A stretch of DNA of 64,000 nt from Panagrolaimus kolymaensis (lineage: Eukaryota > Nematoda > Chromadorea > Rhabditida > Panagrolaimidae): positions 2,232,001 through 2,296,000 of the forward strand of contig JAJQJQ010000024.1 of NCBI GenBank assembly GCA_028622995.1. The letters are read 5' to 3'. A program made the translations under genes and the position numbers. Positions 46,401-61,400 of this stretch are shown one piece after another (position 1 is the stretch's first letter; each line of letters opens with the position of its first letter). The notes beneath the pieces were generated by a model that saw nothing but the letters and a program-made list of their open reading frames with translations, was not told where the DNA came from and searched no databases.

Positions 46401-49400
46401 AAAAATAACACAAACCAATCAACAGTTTTCTCAATTACAAATAAAAAATATTTTTATTTGTTTGTTTGTCTTTTAAAAATTTTGTAGAATAAATCTCAGT
46501 TTTTTAAAATTATCTCTAAATTTAAAAAAAAGTGAAAAACCATACCGCATGAAGGATGGCAACAACTTGAGCCATATTAGCAATTTTTTCCACAATTCCA
46601 TCTCGGGTCATTTCATCTTTTCCACGCATTTGAGATTTACCTATTTTATGATAAAGGTTTAATTGCCATGCATTTTTATCCGTTGGATCAGTCTTAAAAT
46701 TGAAGAATTATTTATTTAACAGTTTTTAATTTATTTAAATTTATTTATTTTTTTAAAGTTAGAGGTGAGAAAATTAAATAAATTTCCCAGCCTTGAGACA
46801 CAAAATCAACTCAGTTTTAAAATAAAAATTTTTTTGTTGCTTGAATCAAAAAATATCCGAAATGATAAAACAAAAAAATTAAAAAATCTCAGTTTTTTAA
46901 ACCTTTTTAATACCTTTTCGAAGCTTATATCGTTAGGCGATATTAAAAAAAAAGAACAAACAGCTCATCGTTCCAGTTAAAAGATAAATTTTAAAAATTA
47001 TTGAAACTATATTTAATCGTTACATAAAAACACACAGTTTTTATAAATTATTTTAAAAAAGTTTCATTGTAGCTTCATATATATTTTTTGTTGTTGTTGA
47101 AATAATTGTGAATTAAAATTCAAAATCAAAAAGTGGACAATTTTTACTGGCATGCAGTTTAAAAAAATTTACTAATGCCTTAACGTTTTTTATTGCTGTT
47201 TTATAAAAAAAGCGAATATTTTGTATTCATTAAAAAAATTTTTTAAATGAATTACTATCTTGAGTATCATATCGCTTGAGCCGGTGTAACAGTTTTTTAA
47301 AATTTATTTTTATGATGTTTTTTTGTTGATAAAACACAAATATTAATTGTTTTTTGTGTTTCTTATTTATAAATTTAACCGACGTTTGCTCTTTTTTTAC
47401 AGTTTTCTATTTATTTAAATCTTTTTTTTTTAATTTCACCATTTTCTTCTCAAGCTCCAGTTTTATCTTCCTTAATAATTCTTCTTAATTTTTTTTTAAA
47501 TCACAAAATTGCTTTTTTTTTTGATTGAAAATTTAAAAGCCTCGTTTCTTTTATTTTTCTATGATTTTGTTTATTTTTTATTGAAGAATTATTGATTTCT
47601 CCTCGATTGTTAAATCACAGTTTTTTTTTGATATATTCTTCCTAATATTTTTATTAGAGCGATAAAAATGAATTTATTTTGAGTTTCTTATTTCGAAAAA
47701 AATGAGCCTCATTTTTTTTTTTTTTTGTTGAATAAATTTATATTTCAAATTTCATTTCGATTCACAGTTTTTTTCTTTAAATATTTAAAATTTTACTTAC
47801 CTGAACTGGGATTTCTAATAAATCTCGAATGAATTCTCGAATTTTTTCTTCATTTTCTCTTGCCAAGAATTTTTCTTTACATTGTTGAACGATGTCAAGT
47901 TCACGACCACCAAAAACATTTAAACCAACGGGGAGTAAACGCTTTAAGCAAGCGATGACAATGGAATTGGCATGTTTATCTTTTTTTGCTTGACCTTCCC
48001 TTCGTTTCTTTTTTCTTTCAGCAATTGCAGCTTTTCCCGTTTTCATTTCTCCTCCACCCACCATCGCTAAATCTTCCTCAAATTGAGCCATATAATTTAA
48101 TTCTTCTCGTTTAAAATGTTGTGATAAAGACCAAATTTTAAATATCACTGCAACATTTTCATAAACTCCATCCGATTCCCATGTGGGAGTTTTAAGCCAT
48201 TTAGCTCGATGCAAATCGGTGTATTTCATTAAAATAGGGAAAAATGCATACACGTCTCGAACCAAACGAGCATTGTCTTCAGCCACGGTTCCTTCATCCG
48301 CGTCATCTGGATGAGTTCGTTGTCGCTCTTCTTCTTTGTAAGCTCGTTCAGCCATTTTTCGAAGCCTTTCAGCAATGGGAAGTAAAAATTCTTTCACTGG
48401 ATCACATGTAACATGTTGAATTAATGGAACGGCAAAAACTAAAAATTATTAAAATTATTATAAATAATTTTGAAATGGCGCAGTTTAAAAAAGCAAAAAA
48501 AAAATTTTTTTTTATCAACAGTACTTTCCAACTCAGTTTTTCTTGTTTTGTTTATTTTTTTGCTTGTAAAAATCAACAAAAAAAGTTTTTTTTTCTCGCA
48601 AAAATAGCAATAACTAACATATAAAAAAAATTAATGTTAGTATTGATCAGTTTAAAAAACCTTATTTCTCATAATTTCGTAGTGGAAGTTGGAACAGTTA
48701 AAATTTATTCTAAAAAACTATATGAACAAAGCAGTTACTTTTTATTTTTTGAAACAAAATATGCTATAAAATCGATAATATAAAACATTCTTATTCAGTT
48801 TTCTCCTATCTTGATACCACTTGGTCAGTTTTATTTAAACTTTATTTCTAATTGAGGGCAGATATTCATTTAAAAAAATTCCTAATCGGTTTTTTTGCAA
48901 AATAAAAATAAATATTTTTCTCATAATTAATTTTTTATTTATTTAAAAAACGAGGTGGAACTCACAGTTTATTCGACAAAGCCATGGAGCATTTTCCACT
49001 CCAACATGATCTTTCATCATTTTCAATAAAGTACAAAATATTCGATTCATGTGATCACTTTTAACAAAAGTTGTTGGAAGGCTGAAAATAAAATAAAAAT
49101 TTATTCTTTAAAATACAACCGATCTTCACAGTTAAATTTTAAACTTAAAAAAATTTTTTTTTCAGTTTTAAAACCTAAATTTTTTTGAGGTGCAATAATT
49201 ATTTTTTCTGCTTGTCAGTTATATAAATTTTTTTAATATTCTTCCTGGACACTTCTGACTTTCATTTGCCAAAGAAAGTACACTCGTCCAGTTTTCAAAT
49301 TATTTATTTTTATAGAATTAAAAAGGCATACGGTGTTTTAACAGTTCCATCCGGGCCTAATTGCCACCAATAACTTAAATATGAACAAAGCAGTGGCAAA

Positions 49401-52400
49401 TCCACATCATAAACATTTGGATGTTCATTGTATAGTAAACTATTGGTTGCATGATTTTCCACGCTTGTAAGTAATTTTTCAAGTTCAGGAATATGTTGAG
49501 AAAGATTTTGAAGCATTTCTAAAAAAATTTAAATTTTTAATAATGATTTTCTTGGACGTGCATTTTAAAAAATAAATAAAATAAATGTGAATTTTGACAT
49601 AATCTCTATATGTCTTACCGTTGATGATGGTCAGTTTAGTAAATAAATAAATACATAAATATGTTAGTTCGATTTTTTAAGGAAAAATAAAAACAACTAA
49701 TGCTTAAAAATTTAATTATTTTTGGATGATTGGTTACAGTTTAAGAAAAGAATAAAAATGACGATGTAATAACATTCAGTACAGTTTTTAAAAAGAATGT
49801 TCAAAAAATAAACAACGATACTTTCTGTTAAAATAAAAAATTTTATTCATGAGTAACAGTTTTGATAGAATTATTTTTTTATTATCCAAAAAAGGTGGAC
49901 GAAAATGTCAGTTATTTTTAATTCCAAACATCCAAAAAAGTAATAAATTTTCTTTTTAAATTCCCTAACATGTCAAAACTTCTTCCAGTTTTTCATTTAT
50001 TAAAAATTTAATTTTTTTTTTGGTTTAAGAAAAGCCATTCCTCATAACCTATTAAACTAACCTTGAACTTGAACGGAAGCTTCTTGAGATTTAGCTAATA
50101 CCGAATATTTATTATTATTATTTAATTCGCCTTCAAGAAAAGCGACGGGGAAGCAACTTGCAAATGCACTCAAGCATTGTCCAAGGCCGGGTCGATGTCT
50201 GAAAAAAAATGATAATTTTTTTTATTATCAAAATGTGCCATGAATGATAATGTTTTCACAGTTATTTAAAAAATATGGCAAACCTGTTAATGATTAATAA
50301 AAGCCTGTTAAAAAACGAAGAAATTAGTTAATAAAAAAAAGAAATTAAGTTTTAAAAAATTTAAATATAATTAGTAAAAATATGGCAACATTTTTGGTTA
50401 AGTTTCTCCTATGCAGTTTAAAAAAAAGTCAAAAAGCGATAATGGTGTGGCCAAAAACAGTTTTATAATTAACGAAAAAATTGTTATCATGTTAATGCAA
50501 ACCATATTAAGTTTAAAAGACAGTTAAAACAAAAAAACAAAATTAAAATGAAAAACACATACTTTTCAATTTCATAATTAATTGATTTACGACTTCGATA
50601 ACTTTCCGAAATTCCAGTAACCATATAAAGGCTGTCAAGGATTTTATAACACGCAGCTTGGATTTCATCGACTAAAAAAATTTCTTGTATGCTATATATA
50701 TTTGCCGATGACAGTTTTTTCTTATGATAAAAACGCTATTCCGAATGGATTCAGTTTAAATAAATTAATTTTCCTATTATTGTAATAATGGGTGCTCAAC
50801 AGTTTTTATTAAAATTTAATATGTAAAAAATGAAATAACAAATAAAAAATTATTAGTTTTTCAAAAACAAAATTTAGAATATTTTTATAAAATTTTAAAG
50901 CATCAAAAATTCGAAAAGCGAATGGTACTAAAATCCATGAAAAGTTATCACAGTTTTAAAGCACATAATTTTAAAGTAATTATCAGTTTACTAAAGAATT
51001 ACAATTTAAAAAAAAATATCCCTGTTTCAAAAATAATAAAATTTAAAATTAGTGGGAATTATTTCATGATTATGAATGATGCAAAAAAAAGTCCAAGGAA
51101 AATTATTACAGTTTTAAGATATTTTGAAAGATATTTTTTTAAATTTGAAAAATCGGCATTATAATTTTTGGATCAATTTTATTTCATCCAAGATTTTCCG
51201 GATTTTTTTTATTTTCCTAAAGCCTCCTCTTCATGAAAGGTACGCAGTTAAAAACAAATAGTTAGCAGAGCTCCTTCAACTAAGTTTTACTAATAATGAT
51301 CCCATCCCATCTTCCACCAACGATAAATTTTTAGTAAAAAATATTTTAAGAAATGGCATAAGTATCAGTTTTAAAGGAAATAATTAAAAATCCATAATAT
51401 TATTATATGTACTATGTTTATGAAAAGTGCCAATATGATATTATTGATTCCAGTTTAAAGATATTTAAAAAAGATTTTTGTTGGACATTTAATTTCAAGG
51501 CCACTATGTTGGGTATCAGTTTTTATAATCCATAATTTTAAAGTGTTTTATTGTTCTATGCTCATGTAAAGCCTGAGTGCTATGCTTTGCTATCAGTTTA
51601 AAAAAACCATCAAGGATAAGGGCTATCTCTACAAAAACAATTCAGTTTTAATGATAATGTTTTCCCTCTAATCAGTTTTCTTTTAAATTCTTTTTTTGGG
51701 AAAACAAAAATATGGCCAGTTTAAAAAAAATTAATTGAATACACAGAAACGTTCTAACATGGTTATAAATTATTTCAAAAATTATGCCGATGGTCAGTTT
51801 TAAGGTGTAAAAGATTAAAGTATATGCGAAATACAGTTTTTTCAAAATAAAAAGAATGCTTTCGCTCGTTGCAGTTAAAATAATTTAAAAATTTCTTCAA
51901 CTCGCTAATCGATCCTCAACAGTTTTAATGAAAATAAAAAATATAATAAATGGAATAACACGTAAAAATCATTTACTTTTAAAATAATATTTAACAGCAA
52001 TTTTTAAGAATTTTGTGGCATTTATTTTTTTGAATAATGAATAGGCCAAAAACACAGTATATTTTCTTGGTCCCAGTTTTAAAGGACATCAATACAAACG
52101 AAATGACAGTTTATTAAAAAAAAATTCAAAGATTGTTCCAGTTACAAAAATAAATAACAAGAAAATTAGACGAAATTATTTCATTTTTATGAATTTGAAT
52201 AATAACAGTTTTAAGAAATTTAGAAAAAAAAACCAATAAAATTAAGGGAAATTTGATCCTATTTTTGAGTCAATGAAAGATTCCAAAAATATGGCTGATC
52301 ACAGTTTTAAAAGGCAGTTTCATATGTTTTTAAAACTCAAAGAAAACATATCACAGTTTAAATTTCAGAAAATAATAAAATTTTTTGAATGATGCAAAAA

Positions 52401-55400
52401 ATAATGCCCACCAAAAAGATTTAAAGGCATTTAAAGAAATAATTTTCAAATTTTAAAAATATGGCATTACTATTTTTGGGATCATTTTTCTTTCTTTCCA
52501 TTTTCGGGATCTTATTCATTAGACTTAAACCAGAATATCACGGAACGAATCAATGCAGTTAAAAATCATCAAATAATAGGGCTACCGAGATAAAAATCAG
52601 TTTTAATAAATTTTTTTCGTCACAGTTAAATTTATAGAAAAAAATATTTTTCATTTACCTACTACATACATACTTATGATCAGTTTAAAATAAAATTAAT
52701 TAAAAACTCCATAATATCATACTATGTTTAAGAAAAGTGCAACAAAAATTAATATCCCTATTTTTCCCAGTTTAAAGATGGTTAAAAAAGAATTTTGTGG
52801 GACATTAAATTTCAATCAAGATATGAGTGATATCAGTTTCTTTTATTATTATAATTAAAAAAAAGGTTTTACTAATCTACTTTATTGTAAAGCGTTATTG
52901 TCGGAATTCAGTTAAAAGCTAAAACAATGAGAAGTAAGCCTCGTTGAAAAAAAAACTCTTCAGTTTTAATAACACAGAGCTTCCAATGTCAGTTTTAAGA
53001 AGAAAAAATTGGATAAAAGCCGGCATTTCAAATTTCAAAAAGCCAAAGTGAGACTGTTCCTTTAAGACAGTTTCGAAAAAAATAAATAATTAAAAACTAG
53101 AGAATATTATGCCATGTTTATAAAAGTCTTAAAGAAGAAGATCAGTTTTAAATAAAGAAATTTTTTTTAAGAAATATTAAATTTTGGCAAAAATATTACG
53201 ATCACAGTTTTTTTACTATCACAAATTTAAAGAATTTTATTATTTCTCTCTTTAACCAAAAATCAAAATTTGCTTAGTTAGACTCGGCTCAAATGAAAAA
53301 TCAGTGAGCATCGATGTGATTGAGGAAAGTGGCTATTTTATTAAACATTTTTCTTCATCCTACAGTTTTTTAAAAATCTTTGAAGTAAATTCTACCTTTT
53401 TTTCAGTTTAAGAATGTCGCTTAAAGACAGTCAGAAATATATATGTAAATCCAGTTAAATAAAAACAAACTTACGTAATAAATCAGTTCCAAAATGATTT
53501 TTAGCGATATGCAAAAACAAAGTAGTTAAAGCGGGAATAATCATTTGATTTGCAAATTCAATAGAAATCCATGATTTTAAATTTTCACCTCTTAAAAGTG
53601 AATATTGTCCATTTCCATTTAACGCTTTCACAGCAATAAATAAATCATCGGCACAATTATTAAAAAATGTTAATAAACCCGTTCGAACGATATCCGAATT
53701 CATTTTAACTAAAGTTCTCAAATCCAATGCTTGAGTGAGGCCTTGCAAACATTTAACCGTGATTTTTGCGACCGAACCAAATGCATGATTTTTAATTCGA
53801 AGGAGACCCGCGAGACGACAAAATAAATTCGCTACCATTTCTTTTTCTTTATTCGATGCGGTTCCAGTTTGAACGATGGATGATGAGGCAAGGAAATAAT
53901 TTCGATGCGCATTAAAATATGCTCGAATTAAAGGCAATACAACCTTTTCAAAAAATTTAACATCTTGCGATTCTTTTTTAAATGAATTTCGTCGAGTTAA
54001 TTCTTGCGAAGGTTTGATTGATCTCATTCGGAATGAAGCTTGGTCGAGATATTGCAAAAGTTTTTCAAGCAAATTATATGCAAATCTCTTTTCCACAGAT
54101 GATCGTTCTCCCTCAGTTTTGACTCGTTCCGTGGATGGCTCATTTTCACCCATGCTGAAAATAAAGACGCAGTTTATTCATGTTAAGTTTATAAAATTTT
54201 CAATAACCGGTTTGTTTCCTGGGTAACAGTTTTTAATTTATTTTTTAAATGAAATTTCATTCGAAACAGTTTTTGCTATTGTCTACCATAAATTCTGAGC
54301 AGTTTTATAAATATTAAAATTAAAGTTAAATTTATTTAATTTTTTTAATTTCGCTTAAATCAAAAGTGCAAAATGGAAACAACCATCTCAGTTTTTAATC
54401 GTGCACTTTGATCCGTACTCTACCTTGTGTTCCAGTTTTATTTTAAATGTTGGCTAAAAACCAACTTTGGAAAATCTTTGGTCCTGACAAAACAGTTATA
54501 TATATATATAATTCTCTTAAATATAAAGTTTTTTCTTCTCAGTTTTTAATTTTATTTTTGTTTGAAACGCCTTTGGGCCAAACTACGTTCGTTCGATCCC
54601 AGTTTTTAAGAAAAATAAAATAATGGAAAAAATAGTATTTTTTTAAATTTTATTTAATCAAAGTTCCAATAAACAAAAGCATTTATTTTTTTTTAAAGGG
54701 TGTATTTAATTGCTCGACGCAGTAATTTAGTTTTAGTTTTTGTTTTTTAAACTTTTATTAAAAAAACAACTATGTTTGAAACAAATGTTTTAAATGATGC
54801 AGTTTTTTACTATACAAATAAAAGTTATTATTTCGCCTTATGGTAAAGCGTTGAGAAAGAAACCAGAATTTGTTAAAAAACAGAAAATGTTTTCGATTAA
54901 TAAATCATAGAAAGAAAAAATTTATTATTTTATTACTTTTATTTTTATGTATTTGCAAGTTTGATTATAGAATGGCAAAAATGTGCAGTTTAAAAAAAAT
55001 AATTTTCTAAATTTAATAAATAAAAAATCTTGAAGAAATAAGAAAGAAGAGTTTTATGTATTTTTTGAGCTTCTTGCATCGAATAGTTATTAATTTTTAT
55101 TTTTTTATTCCCTGAAAACTTTCGTAACCTAATCGACCATCCAATAAATCAGTTAATAAATAAAAAATTTTTTTGCTTCCTCTAAAAAACACAATAAAGT
55201 ATCTATCGCAAGTATCAGTTTTTTATTAGATTTTTTTTATCCCAGAGAACAAACACATAAAAAGTCGTTAGCTTTATTTTTAAATTTTTTTTATCGAAAA
55301 GCAACTTCAGAGAATTCATTATACTGAACAACTAGCAGTTATTTTGTTGGTTTTTTAAACAAAAGATAAATTAGAGCAGTTTTTAATTTTCATTAATTTT

Positions 55401-58400
55401 ACCCTAACTTTTTAATGACCCTATTTTACAAGTTCTGACAGTTTACGTATATTAATTAATTCTTTTTTAATTTGTTTAACTACTACGGCTGAAAAAAATT
55501 CACAGCTTATTCCAGTTTTTAATTGGGTTAACTGCCACATATTTGGCCTATGTAATCAGTTTTATTTTTTATACTTTTTTTAAACAAAAATAAACTTTGT
55601 TGAATCAGAAATCCTTTGGTCAAGGCAGTTATTTTTCTTTTTATAAAAAATAAACACAATCGTTAAAGAAAAAAAAGGACGCCCAATAATACATACAATG
55701 GGTGACAAAGTCTTGGGTTCAAAAACAGGGACATTGAGAGACATTGAAAGACATCCAGGGACACACACTTTGCCAAACAAAGGCAAAGAAAATGAAAAAA
55801 AATTTTTTTTGCAAGCTTTTTTTCGCAATTTTTTTTACGAAAACAATTTACAATATTTAGTTTGTAATGGTTGTTTATTTATTATTTAAAAAAATGGTTT
55901 TTATTTTAACATATATCAAAAATTTTAATTTATTTAAAGCATTTAAAACTGTATCTTTTAAGAGAATAATAAAATGCTATTAGCTTCTTTTTTCTTTTTA
56001 TTTTTTAAGTGAAACAATTGATAACAAATATAATAAATTATAAACAACTTTATGTAAATAAATTAATAATTTTTAGTTGACAGGGGTTTTATTTGTAAGA
56101 GCTTCTTTTTCTTTGAGTAATCCTTCATTTTCTTGTCGAATTTGGCCAATATCAGCCATAAGTTCTTCCAAACGAATATTCGAAGCATTTTAGGTTACTA
56201 TTTCAATCTAAAATTTAAGTTTTTTTCGCAAAGGTCTTTACAATTTCTCAGAAGCAAGCAACCGACTCATCAGTAAAGTCATCCATTTCACGATTAGTCG
56301 AACCATTCTCTTCAATGATACTCCTAATCGACACACATCTTTCATGCATGGAAACTAAATTTCGATAAGCTTTTTGCAGTTGTCCATCTCGGCCAGCTAC
56401 ATTTGACATCCAATTATCAACAACTGAATAAGTTCGATCTAAACTTCCATTGAGATGGTTGATTTATTGATCAAGTTTATTTAAATCTTCAAAAATCCTT
56501 AGTCTCTCTTTTAGTTGAACATTGACGTTTAACATAATTTCAATGATACGCTTTTGATAATCAATGCGTTCATTGTAGATATTTCATCAACGATTTTCTT
56601 TTTCTTAAAATTTTTTTTGTATTTTCGAAAGGTTTTATTTAATTTTCGACACGATGGGTGGAAAATTTAGCAAAGCTTTTGATGATCTAAGCTATTTAGA
56701 TCAACATGGTATTTGTAGTGAAAAATGCTCAAAAATTATGAATATTCAACAAAGCCAACAACATGCACAAACTACCCTTAATCTTAAATCATCATCTGAG
56801 TAAGCCATTTTGTTTTGTTTTTTTGAAAGTTTTTGAACACCATCCATTTATATTTGGATTGATCATCTTTTTCTCTTCTTTATCGTTGCTACAATCTTCC
56901 TTCTTGTTGGAATCCTCATTGGACGTCGCAGTGCTACTCGATGGAGCCACCGATACCAAGAATTCCTTAAAACACTTCCATAATTTTTATTGTTTAGAGG
57001 GAAAAACAGCTATTATTCTCTTAAAAGATACAGTTTTAAATGCTTTAAATAAATTAAAATTTTTGATATATGTTAAAATAAAAACCATTTTTTTAAATAA
57101 TAAATAAACAACCATTACAAACTAAATATTGTAAATTGTTTTCGTAAAAAAAATTGCGAAAAAAAGCTTGCAAAAAAATTTTTTTTTCATTTTCTTTGCC
57201 TTTGTTTGGCAAAGTGTGTGTCCCTGGATGTCTTTCAATGTCTCTCAATGTCCCTGTTTTTGAACCCAAGACTTTGTCACCCATTGTATTTCAGGTAAAA
57301 ATATTTATTTTGGAATTGATTCTTTTGTTTGATCGAAAATTTTGCTTTAGTTATTAAAATTCCCACTTATTTTAACTTCAACAGTTTAAAAAAAAAATTT
57401 GTTGCTTTTTCCATTATAGAAAAGCTGGACAGTTAAATTTTTTTTTTTATAAATAAAATGCTTCGATAGCAATTTTTTTTAATCTTTAAAACGATGTTGG
57501 AATTTTTATATTGCCTTTCAAAATTACTGCAGTTTACAAAATCCTATAATATTTTTTATTTTTACCCCAAATTTTTCCAATTGCTTGAAAAACTCTAATA
57601 TCGCAAGTAACAGTTTTAATAATGTATAAACTCTTGGCAGTTTTCAAAAAAAATCTTTCTTTCACATTCATCATCCAAAGAGTTTAGTTTTAAAAAAAAC
57701 ATTCATTGCTTTCTTCAAAAATTCGAATTGCAAAAATCTGCTCAGTTAAAAAAACTTTATATATATAAATTGTTTCAATTTGGGAAAAGAATTCTTTTTT
57801 CATTTCTTTTTATAAACTTTTTGAAATTTTCATATTTTTGAAAAGAAAGCAGTAACACTCAGTTTATAAACCCAACCATAATTTTTTAAATTTATCTCAA
57901 ATTTCTTCCTAAGCCTCCGAGGAACTCATAATCTTCAACAAGACTCAGTTTTAATCATTTGTAAATTAATTGCAGTTTTAAATCGGAGCAACCCGTTCCA
58001 TTAATTAACACAAGTGCTATAGTTAAAAAAACTTTCATTGCTTTCTTCAAAAATCCCATATCCTTTTAAACTTTTTTGTTATAAATAAAATTGAATGATT
58101 AAAGATAGTTTATAAAATTCGACTATAATTTCTTGATTTTCATACCAATTTTTCATAGTCTTCAAAGCTACAGTTAAATACGTTATTAACTTAAATAACA
58201 GTTTTTTCTTTGCAACTTTGATTATGGAAAAGCCGATGATATTATGTAAGTTAAGTTCAGTTTAAAAAAATTCTAAATAAAAAAAAAAGAAATTATTATA
58301 TTTCTTTGATATTTTATCTTCGAACAGTTTTTATTTTTTATTTTTTATTTTTTATAAATCAAAATTCCAAAAAATCTTGATAACAGTTTGTATTTTTTTT

Positions 58401-61400
58401 TATCCCTGGCAATATATATAAAGTCAGTTTTATTTTGTAAATTTTTATTAAAAAAGCTTCTTTGAAGAATAATGATTCTGTGTCTATGCATTTTTTAAAT
58501 TAATTTTTACGTATGAGATTTTTCCACGAACATTTATTAATTTTACCCGAACTCTTTTGTGGCTATTTTATTTTCCTATTACAGTTTATAATTATTTTAT
58601 TTGTAAAAATAATTTTATTTTTTATTTTGCTTTAATAAAGCTAAAAAGTATACTAAATCCTTCTTTGGACAACCGGCGACTTTGATTTGCAGTTATTTTT
58701 TTTTTAAATAAAAAATAACATTAATAGGCGAAAGAGGACTACAATACATTTATCAGTTAAATTTTTTTTTGGAATTTATATTTTTCTTATTGCCTTAAAA
58801 TTTATCTGATTCCTTTCTACTCAGTTTAAAAAAATAAAAATTTTAATTGGTTTAAAAGCGTTTTTCGAGAGATAAGAAAATAAAATTGAAAAAAAAAGAA
58901 GTTTGTACTTATTAATTTTTTTGGGCCTTGATTAGAATTATATAACAGTTTTTAATTTTTAATATTTTTTTATCTCGCACATTTTTGTGACTAAGTCCAA
59001 TGCCAAGGCCCAGTTTATAAATATAAAATAAAATAATATTAATTTTTTATACATATTTCTTAATCAAAGATGAAAGAAAAAATATACCTATGAACAGTTT
59101 TTTTAGAAAGAATTCCTTGTTAAGATAAATTGATACAGTTTTTATTGAAACAGTTTTATTTTTCTTTAGTAAAATTTGCTTTGTGATAATGGAAAATTTG
59201 ACACAGGTTTTTAAAATACATATAAATTATTATTTTTTGCCTAATGTGGAGTTTTGTAATGGAAAATACAAAAAAGTAAAAATGGTTGCTTAAAATAATA
59301 TAGCAAAATAATAAGCAGCTATTTTTTATTTTTGATAAATTCATAAGTGGAATAAATTCATCGTCAGTTTATAAAAAATAAATTACGTTACTCAGTTTTT
59401 TCGGAAAATAACAAAATTTTTATCATCTCCCTGCTATGTTTTTTAATTTTCAAAAAAAGTTGCCTTTGTTTATATAAAACCAAAACATGAAGATACTAAA
59501 TTTTGTCTTCATATGCTAAAAAATTCAGTTAAAAATTATCTAACAAGATTGTTTATTTCCACTGGAAAATCCTGATACAGTTTAAATAAAAAAATCTATG
59601 TTTTCGCTAAAAAGTTTTTAGAAATTTCCAAAGTCCGTCATTTAAAAATTTTTTAGTTTTATAATTTTTTTATGTATCTATCTTCACAACAGTTTATACG
59701 AAATTATCTTAATCTTACATACAAACTTGCAGTTATATTATTATTAAAATTTGAGACAGTTGTTAAAAACAATTTCTTTTCTTTTTTAAAAATCAAAAAT
59801 AACAATTATCTTGACAGTTAAATTTTTTAATATACTAGGAATCTTATGATTTATAAAATCATTCTATTTCCCCTTTTAAAAATATGGATTGAAAATTATT
59901 ACATTTTGATAAAAAAGCATAAATCTCAGTTTATGAAATTCTCAAGATAATTTTTTAATTTCTATCCCAAAATTTTTCCATGTACCAGGAAAGCTGTAAT
60001 ATATTTATTTAATTGACAGTTTTAATTATGCCTAAATTAGTGGCTTTTTTAAGGAGAGCACCCCATCTAATACCGTACGCAGTTAAAAAAAAATTATTGC
60101 TTTTCAAAAATCCGCGACACAATGAAATAATTATTTAGAATTTTTAATATAAAAAAATACTTTAATAGCAATTGTTTTTACTGTTAAAAAGGTTATGAAA
60201 ATATTCGTATTGCTAACTACAGTTTATAAAATCCAATAATATTTTCTATTTTTCTGTCACATTTCTGGGTGCCCCAGAAAAATTTGCGTGATTTATAATC
60301 TTATTTTTTTTATCATGGTTAAGATGTTGGCAGTTTCCAAACACATTATTATCTCTTCAATCGTTATTCAAAGAGATTAGTTTAAAAAAACATTCATTGT
60401 TTTCTTCACAAAATCGAAAGTCATAAACACTTCTCAGTTAAAATTTTTCATATAAATAAAATGCTAACGATTTATAGCATTTTTTTTCTTTCTTTTTTAA
60501 AGCTTTTGAAAAAATAGCAAATGAAACTTCAGTTTACAAAATCCTACCATAATTTTTTAAATTTTTATTCGAAATTTTCCTGAACTCCAAGCAAGAAGCG
60601 GTTTTAAAAAATTTTAAATATCTTATTTTTTTGATCACCCGTTTTGTCCAAAGTGTGACAGTTTTTTATTTGTTTAAAAAAATTTTTTTTTGCCATCACC
60701 CTTAATCCATTTTCAGTTTAAAAAAAATCCAAAACATACCTATAAATTCGATAACCATGATATTGAAAGAATTTCATAATTTCCGCGGCTCTAAATCGAT
60801 CCTTTCTTCTTTCAAAATCTGTTAGCAAATCCCATGGAACTAGGGTTAATGGCATATTATTGGCATTGCCATTTTGTAAATCTTTATAAATTTTTTTAGA
60901 CCAAATTTGATGAGAATTTTCTGCAATTTTTTCCGCTAAATTTGTCATTTCTTTTTCAAGGGTCATTGAAGTTAAATCGATTGGTCGAGGATTGAAATCA
61001 TGGGCGGATGTTCCACTTGTAATTCGATCATTATTAGCTTTTTCATTTGCATCTGGATCCACATTTTGGAAATTATAATTCCATGCCATTAAAGCTCGCA
61101 AACATTCATCACAGCGATCTTTATAGAAATTTTTTTCATATTCTTGTAATTTATTGAATGGAACTAATCGAGGATGGACAAGCTTAGAACGGTTATAAAG
61201 TTCGCCATGAGTCCATCCTTTTTCTAATTTCCTTGCTGCCCAAGAATCGTGGAAATGTTCAGCGAATTTTGTTACCATTGCATTTAATTCATTTGTGAGG
61301 CCTATTTTAGAATCATCCACGGGCTTGGGAATCCATGCCCCTTCATCTTCTTGAACTTTAGCCAATTCAGCTTTTTCCGAGCCACTTGTCAAAGTATAAT

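Noticed and set aside
55696..55889. A 63-codon protein starting [11 protein letters not shown], present twice in opposite orientation
   Set aside because: It is the translation of the transposon's inverted repeat, not a gene.
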